Shown: positions 1-7,470, counted from the first letter of the stretch. The stretch is DNA of 13,236 nt from JBLHRE01 sp047625765 (GCA_047625765.1 JBLHRE010000036.1:1-13236); one strand, 5' to 3'. A program made the numbers and translations. The notes: generated by a model not told the origin, from the letters alone.

Positions 1-133
1 TTAACCAAGCATTATCATTGGTGTTTGCAGCCTTTATATAACTATATAATGCAACAAGTGATGCTGCAAAAGAAAGCACTACAAAAAAATGTCCTAGCTG
101 ACCCGGTAATAAATGTTCGCCTATATATTCCAT
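1..133 (-). CDS. ccmF: Cytochrome c biogenesis protein CcmF/CcsA-like heme lyase, N-terminus only
   Basis: Only the first 44 codons are in the window; the gene runs off the left edge. The visible peptide starts MEYIGEHLLPGQLGHFF and continues into a hydrophobic first transmembrane segment ending near YSYIKAAN. This matches the start of Bacteroidota CcmF/CcsA-type proteins, in which a short amphipathic N-terminus with a GHLLPGQLGHF-like stretch precedes the first helix. Family knowledge: CcmF is the membrane heme lyase that takes heme from CcmE and attaches it to the CXXCH motif of apocytochrome c on the periplasmic side. The ATG lies two bases after the ccmE stop codon, so translation is probably coupled. 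The tryptophan-rich WWD domain and heme histidines are outside the window, so the assignment rests on the N-terminus and gene order. Confidence 0.8.
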   Translation of the reverse strand, partial: MEYIGEHLLPGQLGHFFVVLSFAASLVALYSYIKAANTNDNAWL

Positions 134-135
134 TC

Positions 136-540
136 TTAATTTTTGATAAGTGCAGTAGCCTTGGCTTCCACAGTATTTTGTCCGTTGTATTTAGACGGAC
201 ATTTCATTAGGATTTTCTCAGCAATAAAACCATCCTTTTTGGCATAGCCTGTCATGGTAATCTTTTCGCTTCTTTCAAAATCTTGTGGTTTTGGCCCAGG
301 ATATTTTACCAAGCGCACATTACTTAAAGAGTCGGTAGCGTAAAAAGTTAAAAGATTTTGTTTTGGCGTATAAATAATTTCTTTTTCTTTTACCAAACTT
401 CCGATCACGGTAAACTTCTTACCCATTTGTTTTTCGGCAGTATCAAAAGATACATACGTACTAGCATCACCTAGGGTGCTAAGAATTATCCCAATTAATA
501 CAGCAATAATTACAATAAGAGCAATGTGAATATTTTTCAT
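136..540 (-). CDS. ccmE: Cytochrome c maturation protein CcmE, heme chaperone of the CXXXY type
   Basis: A 134-residue periplasmic heme chaperone anchored by one N-terminal membrane helix (about residues 5-22), followed by an OB-fold beta-barrel domain (about 30-115). CcmE receives heme exported or presented by CcmC and passes it to CcmF. In the classical protein the heme is bound covalently by His in an HXXXY motif. Here the corresponding stretch is KCPSKY: Cys114 with Tyr118, so it is a CXXXY form. The codons were checked on the strand: TGT for Cys at 199-201 and TAC for Tyr at 187-189. CXXXY CcmE variants are known from some sulfate reducers and archaea, and I believe they are also usual in Bacteroidota. 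Length and OB-fold pattern are normal. The gene is packed two bases from both neighbours (ccmD upstream, ccmF downstream). Confidence 0.93.
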   Translation of the reverse strand: MKNIHIALIVIIAVLIGIILSTLGDASTYVSFDTAEKQMGKKFTVIGSLVKEKEIIYTPKQNLLTFYATDSLSNVRLVKYPGPKPQDFERSEKITMTGYAKKDGFIAEKILMKCPSKYNGQNTVEAKATALIKN

Positions 541-542
541 TC

Positions 543-761
543 CTAACCTTCGAATTTAACGCGATTTTCCAAACGCTTTAATTTTACGTCTACCCAAATC
601 AAGTAAGTAAATAAACCGGCAAATATGATAACAGCAACAGCTAATACCACATAAATTTTCCCATTACTTCTCATTAAATCAGCCATTTCTACATAGCTAT
701 CTTGAGCAAACGAAAATAAGCTAAGACAAAGTAAACTAAGAGTTGCGATAAACTTTTTCAT
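543..761 (-). CDS. ccmD: CcmD-family small membrane protein
   Basis: A 72-residue protein with a clear signal peptide (about 1-20, ending SLFSFAQ), a short periplasmic stretch, one transmembrane helix (about 38-57, VVLAVAVIIFAGLFTYLIW) and a charged tail (DVKLKRLENRVKF). The helix followed by a basic, coiled tail is the arrangement of CcmD, which stabilises the CcmC-CcmE complex and helps release holo-CcmE. The extra signal peptide is typical of Bacteroidota homologues and would place the segment before the helix outside the cytoplasm. The start ATG directly abuts the ccmC stop (no gap) and the stop is two bases before ccmE, so the position inside the operon is the strongest support. Sequence similarity alone would be weak for such a short protein. 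Confidence 0.8.
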   Translation of the reverse strand: MKKFIATLSLLCLSLFSFAQDSYVEMADLMRSNGKIYVVLAVAVIIFAGLFTYLIWVDVKLKRLENRVKFEG

Positions 762-1436
762 CTAAATTTCTTTTAATTTTTGATCTAAGGTATATTCAAT
801 TTTTCTTGAACGAATCTTTATTTGTAGAATCCAAGTAGATAATAAAATCCATCCAATTACGGCCGGATAAAACACCATTTTCATTCCACTGTCCAAGTCG
901 TAATTACCAAATGCAGGGTTCCCACCATTCCCAGGGTGTAAGCTATCACTCATTCTGGGTAAAACACCAACAAAAACAATTAGCATTACAAATGCAAAGA
1001 TGTTGTAAACAGCCGAAAGTCTAGCGCGTTTGGTATCATCTTCTATTGCGCTCCTAAGCACGTAATATGCAGTATAAATTAATAGACTAATAAGTGTGCC
1101 GTTTAACTTAGGATCGTTTACCCACCATGCTCCCCAGGTGTATTTTGCCCAAACCATTCCAGTGCTTAGCCCTAAAAGACCTAAGACAAACCCAACTTTA
1201 GAAGCTTCTATGGCTTTAATGTCTTCAATTTCATCAGATTTTTTAAGAAATCGGATACTAAAAATCATTGAAGTCAACATCATTAAGATCATTGCAAACC
1301 ACATTCCAACATGGAAGTACAGATTTCGAATAGATTCGCCTAAGATGTTCATTCTAGGAACTTCGCTCATGAAGCCAGCCAAAACAGTATACATTACAAG
1401 GATTACAGCGAGTAATTTCCACCAAACATTCTTCAT
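762..1436 (-). CDS. ccmC: Heme exporter/presenter CcmC (CcsA-family, WWD domain)
   Basis: A 224-residue integral membrane protein with about six predicted helices. It carries the tryptophan-rich WWD signature at about residues 101-112 (WGAWWVNDPKLN), which binds heme on the periplasmic face. The two flanking histidines expected as axial heme ligands are visible: His42 in NLYFHVGMW and His167 in SDSLHPGNGG. CcmC presents heme to CcmE in the first step of Ccm cytochrome c maturation. Relative to proteobacterial WGTWWVWDARLT, the motif has Asn for the last Trp (WVND), which I recall as usual in Bacteroidota but could not check. The gene follows ccmB with a 24-base gap and abuts ccmD. Length is normal for CcmC (about 220-245 residues). 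Confidence 0.93.
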   Translation of the reverse strand: MKNVWWKLLAVILVMYTVLAGFMSEVPRMNILGESIRNLYFHVGMWFAMILMMLTSMIFSIRFLKKSDEIEDIKAIEASKVGFVLGLLGLSTGMVWAKYTWGAWWVNDPKLNGTLISLLIYTAYYVLRSAIEDDTKRARLSAVYNIFAFVMLIVFVGVLPRMSDSLHPGNGGNPAFGNYDLDSGMKMVFYPAVIGWILLSTWILQIKIRSRKIEYTLDQKLKEI

Positions 1437-1460
1437 ATTCTTTTGTAAAATAACGTGTTT

Positions 1461-2117
1461 TTAATCCTGCCAAATATACGGAAATAATAGTAAGGAAAGG
1501 CTTAATACAAGGAGGTTCAAAAGACCTAATAATGAAATATATGGGACGATATCTGTCCAGTCTGAACCGACCAATGCAAATGTAGAAGTCTTTACTAAGG
1601 TAATCAATAATGGCATTAAAAGGGGGAAGCTTAAAATTGCCATTAAAGCCATATTGTTTGAAGTTCTGGAGGCTATTGCAGATACCATAGTTAAAACAGC
1701 AGCAAATCCTGATGCTCCTAAAATGGTTACTAAAATAAATGTTGCACTATTTTCTAAAGGATTGCCTAGAAATAGCGTGTAAACAAAGAAATTGAAAAGT
1801 CCTAAAGCTCCAAGCAAAATCATGTTGTACACGACTTTAGATAGTATGATACTTTTTGGAGAACATAATTGGTAGTAATATAAAAACTGACGATTCGATT
1901 CTGAATGGAAACTTCTTGAAGCCGCTTGAACAGAGGCAAACAGTAGTATTACCCAAAACAAGGCGTTCCAAGTAGTGTCATCTATAATTTGGTTAAATAC
2001 GAGATAGTTTAAATATACCGTAGAGACGATGTAAAGCAAAACACCAAAAAGAGTTTCTTTCTTTCTAAATTCAAGGGTGAATTCTTTTTTTAGTAATTGA
2101 ATAGATGCCTTTAACAT
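1461..2117 (-). CDS. ccmB: Heme exporter permease subunit CcmB
   Basis: A 218-residue membrane protein with about six hydrophobic helices and a short cytoplasmic N-terminus (MLKASIQLLKKEFTLEFRKKE). The loop at about 68-90 (SRSFHSESNRQFLYYYQLCS) corresponds to the segment of CcmB that contacts the ATPase CcmA. CcmB with CcmA forms the ABC transporter that drives release of holo-CcmE from CcmC. It is the first gene of the minus-strand operon. No ccmA ATPase gene is visible here, so it must lie elsewhere or a different ATPase serves. The start is the only sensible one: residues from the first Met already match the family. A perfect TAnnTTTG element only seven bases upstream implies a very short or absent leader. 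Confidence 0.93.
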   Translation of the reverse strand: MLKASIQLLKKEFTLEFRKKETLFGVLLYIVSTVYLNYLVFNQIIDDTTWNALFWVILLFASVQAASRSFHSESNRQFLYYYQLCSPKSIILSKVVYNMILLGALGLFNFFVYTLFLGNPLENSATFILVTILGASGFAAVLTMVSAIASRTSNNMALMAILSFPLLMPLLITLVKTSTFALVGSDWTDIVPYISLLGLLNLLVLSLSLLLFPYIWQD

Positions 2118-2123
2118 AAGCTA

Positions 2124-2152
2124 CAAATATACAATTCTGGCTAAGCATCAAT
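2124..2152 (-). promoter_or_regulatory. Probable Bacteroidota-type promoter of the ccmB operon
   Basis: Read on the minus strand, TATATTTG occupies 2124-2131 and fits the Bacteroidota -7 consensus TAnnTTTG exactly. An imperfect -33 element (ATTG, 2149-2152) lies 17 bases upstream, a little closer than the usual 19-21. The predicted transcription start falls around 2117-2120, at or within a few bases of the ccmB ATG, so the message would be leaderless or nearly so. The -33 element overlaps a weak plus-strand candidate (TCAATTTG, 2148-2155) for the divergent bshB1. The 64-base space between the two genes may therefore hold overlapping divergent promoters. Confidence 0.5.
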
Positions 2153-2181
2153 TTGTATTTTAGCGATAAAATAAATGAATT

Positions 2182-2901
2182 ATGGATAAGGTTGATGTAT
2201 TAGCATTTGGCGCACATCCAGATGATGTGGAGTTGGGAGCTGGAGGAACTATTGCAAAGCTAATTGCTGAGGGTAAATCGGTAGGAATGGTAGATTTAAC
2301 TAGAGGTGAGTTAGGCACGAGAGGAACTGCTGAAATTAGAGATAATGAAGCGAGAGCTGCTGCAGAGATTTTGGGGGTTTCCTTTAGAATTAATTTAGAA
2401 TTTCGTGATGGATTCTTTGTCAATGATGAGAAGCATCAATTAGAGATAGTTAAAGTATTACGTAAATATAGACCAGAAATTTGTATTGTAAATGCTCCTC
2501 ACGATAGACATCCTGATCATGGAGAGGGAAGTGAATTGTTGGTTAAAGCAGCCTTCTTGTCGGGATTAAGGAAGGTGGAAACTGTTGTAGATACTATTAT
2601 ACAGGAAGTTTGGCGACCAAAAGCATTATACCATTACATTCAATTTTTAAATCTAGAGCCTGATTTGATTGTTGATGTTTCTGAGCATGTCGAAACTAAA
2701 ATGAATAGTATAAAGGCTTATAAATCTCAATTTTTCGATCGAAACTCAAAAGAACCAGCAACCGTTATTTCTTCTAAAGAATTTTTAGATTCTGTTGAAA
2801 ATAGGGCGATGGATATGGGGCGATTGATTGGTAAGGAGTACGGAGAAGCATTTGTTGTGGATAGAAATATAGGAGTGCATAGCTTGTTTGATTTGATATA
2901 G
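2182..2901 (+). CDS. bshB1: Bacillithiol biosynthesis deacetylase BshB1
   Basis: A 239-residue zinc-dependent LmbE/PIG-L family deacetylase. It should remove the acetyl group from N-acetylglucosaminyl-malate to give glucosaminyl-malate, the second step of bacillithiol synthesis, in the cytoplasm. The zinc motif AHPDD sits at residues 11-15 (ligands His12 and Asp15, with Asp14 as likely base) and the second motif HDRHPDH at 107-113 supplies His113. These spacings match characterised BshB enzymes. The body (TRGELGTRGT at 40-49, FRDGFF at 74-79) follows the BshB1 subtype used by Bacteroidota. The gene stands alone, divergent from ccmB and convergent with the T9SS gene, and ends at a strong hairpin. 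The start fits the family, which begins with a few residues before the hydrophobic strand VLAFGAH. Confidence 0.95.
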   Translation: MDKVDVLAFGAHPDDVELGAGGTIAKLIAEGKSVGMVDLTRGELGTRGTAEIRDNEARAAAEILGVSFRINLEFRDGFFVNDEKHQLEIVKVLRKYRPEICIVNAPHDRHPDHGEGSELLVKAAFLSGLRKVETVVDTIIQEVWRPKALYHYIQFLNLEPDLIVDVSEHVETKMNSIKAYKSQFFDRNSKEPATVISSKEFLDSVENRAMDMGRLIGKEYGEAFVVDRNIGVHSLFDLI

Positions 2902-2923
2902 ATAAATCGAATTATTGCATATA

Positions 2924-2960
2924 AAAAAACCCGTCTTGGTAGAACCAAGACGGGTTTTTT
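2924..2960. terminator. Bidirectional rho-independent terminator between convergent genes
   Basis: Perfect inverted repeat with 17-base arms (2924-2940 and 2944-2960) and a 3-base loop. The arms have a GC-rich core (ACCCGTCTTGGT) and run of A on one side and T on the other, so a U-tract follows the stem in both directions. It lies 22 bases after the bshB1 stop and 19 bases after the end of the minus-strand T9SS gene and can serve both. Confidence 0.93.
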
Positions 2961-2979
2961 GTGAACTATAAACAAATAA

Positions 2980-4947
2980 TTACCTAACGATCAATCGTTT
3001 TGTAACCGTTGTGTTGTTAGCCTTAACAGAATAGAAGTAAATACCAGCTTCTAATTCAGATACATTAACAGTTAAAGAATTGTTACCAGATAATACACCT
3101 GGGTTTAACACTTGAACAGTTTGACCTAGTGTGTTAGCTACAGTAACTGTTACATCAGAAGCATTAACTAAGCTAATATTCAATTTAGCAGTTGCACCGT
3201 TAACTGGGTTAGGGTAGATGTTTACATCAAATCCTTTATCAGTCAATTCAGCAATGTTAATTCTGTTTTGGAAGTCAGCATCTGTGAATTCGATTCCTTG
3301 AACCAATTCATGATTCACTGGTTTTAATGGATCTTCAGTTTCGTTATAAGTTGTAACTACTGGAATACTATAAACTCCAGCATCACTTATTGTAGTAGTA
3401 GACATCATAGAGAAAGTATTACCAGATGCATCCCAATCAGTATCTAGTGTAAAGTTGGTTGGAGAAGTGGTAAATCCAGTATTGGCATCTATTCCCCAAG
3501 CAAATAAATCTGGGTATGCATTGGTAGTATTACCGAGACTAGCCTGTGTGTCAGTGAAATGAACAAATATTTTCGATTCATCTGTAGTCTTGCTCGATTG
3601 AGTTCTATGATCCCAACCTAGTACATTCGCACCATTTTCCCAGGTACCTTCTCCATTCGCAGTATAAGGAACAGGCAAGGTGTTATATTTCCATATGTAA
3701 CGGAAATCCAAACCACCAGCTTCTTTTGTGAAGAAGTGAATTAAATGTGTGTTTGCTGTATTATATTCACCTGGATCTAAGTTTAATGCTTCTTTAACAG
3801 AGGCAGTGATGTGTAATTGACCGTTGTTATCAACTTGAGCATCAAATACTTCGTCATTAAGGAAGAAAACTAAAGAATAGCTTTCATCAGCTAAGGTTGG
3901 AATGTAGTTTTCCAATCCAGGTAGGTTAGTTGAATTTACTGCTGTAAAAGCAACTTCGTTCCATGTTGCTCCACCATCAATAGTTTTGGCAATATGCGGC
4001 TGACTAAATACTTCATCAGTATTTGTAGTGTCTTGGCTCATTGCAATAACATAACCGATTTGACCATCCTTAGACCAAGCATGAGAAAATTCACCATAAG
4101 CTAAGTTTGCAGGAAGAATGTCAGCCCAAATATCTACTAAGGTATGATTGAAAGATTTAATAGAATCAACGTATGTACCAACAACCATTGTTCCGCCATT
4201 ATAAAATAAACTCGTACCATCAGTATAGTCATAAATAGAGCTAAGTAGCCTAAATTTCCCGTCAGATGTACCAACGCCCCCAAACATGCTTCCGTTGGAA
4301 TATAGGACTTTGTTTGCCTCATTACTTTCTATTACCAAATCTTCATGTAAAATATTTTCTTCAACAATAGATGAGCTATCCATTTTTGAAGTTATATAAA
4401 AAGAAGATGGCCAAGTAAAAGGAGCATCTTGATCTTGGTCAACTACTGGTCCAGCAATATGAATAATAGCTTCATTGAAGTCCGTCCCATTTGTAGGGTT
4501 AAAGAAACCAGCATTTGGAAAACGGTAAGTAGACCCCTCAGTTGTCACTCTAAATTCTCCGAAAGTCGCTCCATTGTCTAATGTCCACGTGTACTGAACA
4601 TCTCCACTTGATCCACTGCGTGTTGCATCCTGTCTGTGAGCCAAACCTATCATTCCAAATGATTCATCAACTAAAAGCGGATTCGTCTCTGGGCGAAGAT
4701 GGGTGTAGGGATTATAAGAAGTACCCATAACAATCTTTGTAATAGCACCTGACTGTTGTTTCGACCCAACCCTACGCAATAAGCTAGAAAAATCTTGAGT
4801 AGATTCAGCTGTTGGTTCAGTAATTACACGTGATAAAGGAACCTTATTTGCTTCAGATGCCATTCCAATATCTGTGTTGGAATACTGTGCATTTGCTGCA
4901 ACACTGGCGAAAGCAAATGCGGCACCAAATAGTAATGTTTTTCTCAT
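2980..4947 (-). CDS. Secreted protein with Asp-box motifs and type IX secretion C-terminal domain
   Basis: A 655-residue protein with a Sec signal peptide (MRKTLLFGAAFAFASVAANA, cleavage before Gln21). The body shows Asp-box/BNR-like motifs (TLDNGATF at 122-129, TIDGGATW at 322-329) of the kind found in sialidase-like beta-propellers. The C-terminal T9SS type A sorting domain lies at about 571-655, with YPNP at 578-581, an LGQ turn and the ending TTVTKRLIVR. T9SS would carry it across the outer membrane and remove the C-terminal domain, leaving it secreted or cell-surface attached. Substrate and activity are unknown: I see no catalytic Arg triad of true sialidases. The frame is open to an ATG at 5007, but that codon lies upstream of the probable promoter (4989-5019) and would bury the signal peptide, so 4947 is chosen. 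It appears monocistronic, ending at the shared terminator. Confidence 0.88.
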   Translation of the reverse strand: MRKTLLFGAAFAFASVAANAQYSNTDIGMASEANKVPLSRVITEPTAESTQDFSSLLRRVGSKQQSGAITKIVMGTSYNPYTHLRPETNPLLVDESFGMIGLAHRQDATRSGSSGDVQYTWTLDNGATFGEFRVTTEGSTYRFPNAGFFNPTNGTDFNEAIIHIAGPVVDQDQDAPFTWPSSFYITSKMDSSSIVEENILHEDLVIESNEANKVLYSNGSMFGGVGTSDGKFRLLSSIYDYTDGTSLFYNGGTMVVGTYVDSIKSFNHTLVDIWADILPANLAYGEFSHAWSKDGQIGYVIAMSQDTTNTDEVFSQPHIAKTIDGGATWNEVAFTAVNSTNLPGLENYIPTLADESYSLVFFLNDEVFDAQVDNNGQLHITASVKEALNLDPGEYNTANTHLIHFFTKEAGGLDFRYIWKYNTLPVPYTANGEGTWENGANVLGWDHRTQSSKTTDESKIFVHFTDTQASLGNTTNAYPDLFAWGIDANTGFTTSPTNFTLDTDWDASGNTFSMMSTTTISDAGVYSIPVVTTYNETEDPLKPVNHELVQGIEFTDADFQNRINIAELTDKGFDVNIYPNPVNGATAKLNISLVNASDVTVTVANTLGQTVQVLNPGVLSGNNSLTVNVSELEAGIYFYSVKANNTTVTKRLIVR

Positions 4948-4988
4948 AATAAAATAATTAATTAAAATAAATTCTTTTTCAAGGCTTT

Positions 4989-5019
4989 CAAATATAGGGC
5001 TATTCATTCAATTATCAAT
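4989..5019 (-). promoter_or_regulatory. Probable promoter of the T9SS-substrate gene
   Basis: On the minus strand, ATTG (5016-5019), a 19-base spacer and TATATTTG (4989-4996) match the Bacteroidota consensus with one mismatch in the -33 box. Transcription would start near 4983, giving a leader of about 35 bases before the ATG at 4947. The leader is AT-rich without a Shine-Dalgarno, as usual in this phylum. The site independently supports the shorter start. Confidence 0.6.
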
Positions 5020-5084
5020 AGTAGTATTTATTTAACATTAGTGTAACACCTATTATTTGCATTTTACTATTAGTAGTGATTCAT

Positions 5085-7178
5085 TTAAGATTTCATTTTT
5101 ATCCTTAGCGAATTTCCAATTACAATAATGTCAGAAAATGCCATGGATAGGGCTGCGAGCATAGGACTTAGAAATCCAAGAGCAGCTAATGGTATCGCGA
5201 TTATATTATAAGCAAATGCCCAAAATAAATTCTGTTTGATGGTTTTTACAGTTTGTAAGCTAATTTTATGCGCGGAAATTAAGCTCTTTAAATCATTCTT
5301 ATGCAGTAGTATAACATCTGCAGAATGTATTGCAATATCCGAACCATCACTTAATGAGATGCCCACATTTGCTTTGGAAAGGCTAGGAGCATCGTTTATT
5401 CCATCTCCAACCATACAAACACTTCCGTTTTTTTGAAGTTGTTCTATTTTCTTCAATTTGTCTTGTGGTAATAAATTACCGATGCTGGTTTTAATATTCG
5501 AAGAAGCAGCAATTTCGTCACATTTTGATTGATGATCGCCACTTAATATTAAGGTGTCGATATTTTGGCTCAGGAAATAGTGTGTTACGGGTTTCGTATT
5601 TTGTTTGATAGAATCGGATAAATGGATTGCTGCTACCAGTTTTTCATTTTTAATCAAGAATAGATTCCCCAGCATTTTTGAGTGAAATGATTCTGTTAAT
5701 ATGGAAGAACCCAATAAGTATCTGTTTCCATTTTTATCAGTTGCCTTCATTCCAAGGCCTTTTAATTCAACTATTTCTTCGAATGCCAATTCTCTGGTTT
5801 CATCGCCAAAGGATTTTACAACAGATTTAGCAATAGGATGATTGGAATGTAATTCTAAACTAAACACCAATTCTTTTACCTCTCGTTGGCTTAATTCGAA
5901 ACATTCGATGTCTTTAATCACAAAATTTCCATCAGTAAGGGTTCCTGTCTTATCGAAAACAATGGATTTTGTTTTGGCTAGTTCTTCAATACTCACCCCA
6001 GATTTAAATAGTATTCCTGATTTTGCCGCCTTGCCTAAGCCTACCATAATAGCAGTAGGTGTTGCTAAACCCATTGCACAAGGACAAGAAATTAGGATTA
6101 CCGCAACGGACCTCATCAGGCTTTCTTCTAGCTCCAATTTAAATCCGTAAAAATTAAATAAGAAGGTTGCAATAGAAATCAATAATACAACAGGAACAAA
6201 AATAGCACTTGCCTTATCACCTAATCGCTGAATATTGGGTTTGGTATTTTGCGCATTTTGGACCAAATCAATAATATTGGTAAGCGTATTTGAGATGCCA
6301 GAACTCGTGCTAAGCATTATTCCATTGCCATCTAAAATAGTGGTGCCTGAAATTACCTTATCGTTTTTACGTTTATCTAATGGCAAAGATTCTCCAGTTA
6401 TTAAACTTTCGTTTATCGAAAAATTACCTTCTTCTAATATTCCATCTACCGGAATGATATTTCCAGAGTTTAACTTAATTCTATCTTGTATTACAATGCT
6501 TTCTAAATCTGCCTCCAACCATTTTCCATCGGTCCATTTTAAAACTGTTTTCGATTGCATCTGATACAATTGTTCGATAGCATCGCCAGTTCTTTTTACA
6601 GAGTAATGTTCTATTAAATTACCCAATAGTACCAGGGTTATTATGGTAGCGGTTGTTTCAAAAAATAAATATTCGTTGATACTTAATTGAGCGTAATGAT
6701 TTACGAATCCCCATAAACTATATGCAAAAGCGGCAGAGGCTCCTAATAATATCAATACATCCATATTGGGCACTCCATTCTTTATCGACCCCCAAGCGCC
6801 TGGTCCAAAATAATAGAGGCCTATTATATATACTGGAACACATAAGGACAATTGAAGCCAAGGATTATATAAAAAAGACCAAGGAGGGAAAAACATATGC
6901 GCAAACAGTGGAATTGTAAGGATTACAGAAATCCAGAACAAATAAGTAAGCTTTTTATTGGAAGAATGACTGGTTTTAGGATCGATAACTTGGAAACCAA
7001 TACTCTTTAATGCTTTTTTTATGGTGCTTTCCTCAACAGTTGAGTTTGGTTTGAACCGTGCTTTTCCATTTGCAAAATCAACATATACATCACTTAAACC
7101 AATGTTGTGTAAGGTTTTAGAAACACTTTTGGCGCAGTTGGCGCAAGTCATTCCTGCAATGATAATTTCTGATTTCAT
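5085..7178 (-). CDS. Copper-translocating P1B-type ATPase (CopA-like)
   Basis: A 697-residue heavy-metal P-type ATPase of the inner membrane. It has one N-terminal HMA domain (metal site MTCANC, Cys12 and Cys15), four helices (about 75-190), the actuator domain with TGES at 261-264, the metal-binding helix with CPC at 365-367, phosphorylation Asp409 in DKTGT, the nucleotide-domain HP motif at 447-448 (SNHPIA), the hinge GDGINDAP at 591-598, and two final helices. TM7 has the copper-type pattern N(x)6YN(x)4P (Asn650, Tyr657, Asn658, Pro663). TM8 has Met679 and Ser682 but Asp683 where Cu+ pumps have the second Ser of MxxSS. Cu+ export is the most likely role, for detoxification or for supplying a cuproenzyme. 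No CopZ, regulator or cbb3 oxidase gene is next to it. It is divergent from tRNA-His, with 95 bases between them. Confidence 0.9.
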   Translation of the reverse strand: MKSEIIIAGMTCANCAKSVSKTLHNIGLSDVYVDFANGKARFKPNSTVEESTIKKALKSIGFQVIDPKTSHSSNKKLTYLFWISVILTIPLFAHMFFPPWSFLYNPWLQLSLCVPVYIIGLYYFGPGAWGSIKNGVPNMDVLILLGASAAFAYSLWGFVNHYAQLSINEYLFFETTATIITLVLLGNLIEHYSVKRTGDAIEQLYQMQSKTVLKWTDGKWLEADLESIVIQDRIKLNSGNIIPVDGILEEGNFSINESLITGESLPLDKRKNDKVISGTTILDGNGIMLSTSSGISNTLTNIIDLVQNAQNTKPNIQRLGDKASAIFVPVVLLISIATFLFNFYGFKLELEESLMRSVAVILISCPCAMGLATPTAIMVGLGKAAKSGILFKSGVSIEELAKTKSIVFDKTGTLTDGNFVIKDIECFELSQREVKELVFSLELHSNHPIAKSVVKSFGDETRELAFEEIVELKGLGMKATDKNGNRYLLGSSILTESFHSKMLGNLFLIKNEKLVAAIHLSDSIKQNTKPVTHYFLSQNIDTLILSGDHQSKCDEIAASSNIKTSIGNLLPQDKLKKIEQLQKNGSVCMVGDGINDAPSLSKANVGISLSDGSDIAIHSADVILLHKNDLKSLISAHKISLQTVKTIKQNLFWAFAYNIIAIPLAALGFLSPMLAALSMAFSDIIVIGNSLRIKMKS

Positions 7179-7231
7179 ATAGAGTTGAATTTATGCATTA
7201 AAATTACAAAGTTTTCTAGCAGAAAAGATTG

Positions 7232-7260
7232 TTTGTGTGTGATGAAAAATTATATATTTG
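7232..7260 (+). promoter_or_regulatory. Promoter of tRNA-His
   Basis: TTTG (7232-7235), a 17-base spacer and TATATTTG (7253-7260) match both Bacteroidota sigma-ABfr elements exactly, though the spacer is slightly short. The predicted start near 7264-7267 is about 8-10 bases before the mature tRNA 5' end. Confidence 0.7.
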
Positions 7261-7273
7261 CCGCTCTTAAAAC

Positions 7274-7348
7274 GGTGGTTGTAGCTCAGTTGGTTAGAGC
7301 GCCTGATTGTGGTTCAGGAGGTCGTGGGTTCGAAACCCATCTTCCACC
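7274..7348 (+). tRNA. tRNA-His (anticodon GTG)
   Basis: A full cloverleaf can be folded. The D arm has GCTC (7284-7287) pairing with GAGC (7297-7300). The anticodon arm has CCTGA (7302-7306) and TCAGG (7314-7318) around loop TTGTGGT with anticodon GTG at 7309-7311. The T arm has GTGGG (7324-7328) and CCCAT (7336-7340) around TTCGAAA. The extra G at 7274 can pair with discriminator C 7348, the G-1:C73 identity element of tRNA-His. The acceptor stem 7275-7281 against 7341-7347 pairs at positions 1-4 and 7, but positions 5 and 6 are U opposite U. The CCA end is not fully encoded (only CA follows C73). The gene has its own promoter and terminator. Confidence 0.93.
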
Positions 7349-7361
7349 CAAAAGTAGAAGG

Positions 7362-7389
7362 CTTTGCAGTAATGCAAAGCATTTTTTTG
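7362..7389 (+). terminator. Rho-independent terminator after tRNA-His
   Basis: Eight-base perfect stem GCTTTGCA (7362-7369) and TGCAAAGC (7374-7381) with loop GTAA, followed by A and seven T (7382-7389). It lies 13 bases after the tRNA and closes a single-gene unit. Confidence 0.85.
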
Positions 7390-7470
7390 GTTCTATACCT
7401 AAAATAGTTTCAATTCAATTCTACCACCGTTTGTTGTGAAGTGTTTTATATCAGTCATTTGCAAAATAAG

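Noticed and set aside
1096..1464. Plus-strand open frame of 122 codons
   Set aside because: It lies antisense within ccmC, whose heme motifs and operon position are clear; the antisense peptide has no recognisable features.
7185..7439. Plus-strand open frame of 84 codons
   Set aside because: It runs straight through tRNA-His and its terminator; the peptide (VVVAQLVRAPDCGSGGRGFE-like) is the familiar translation of a tRNA.
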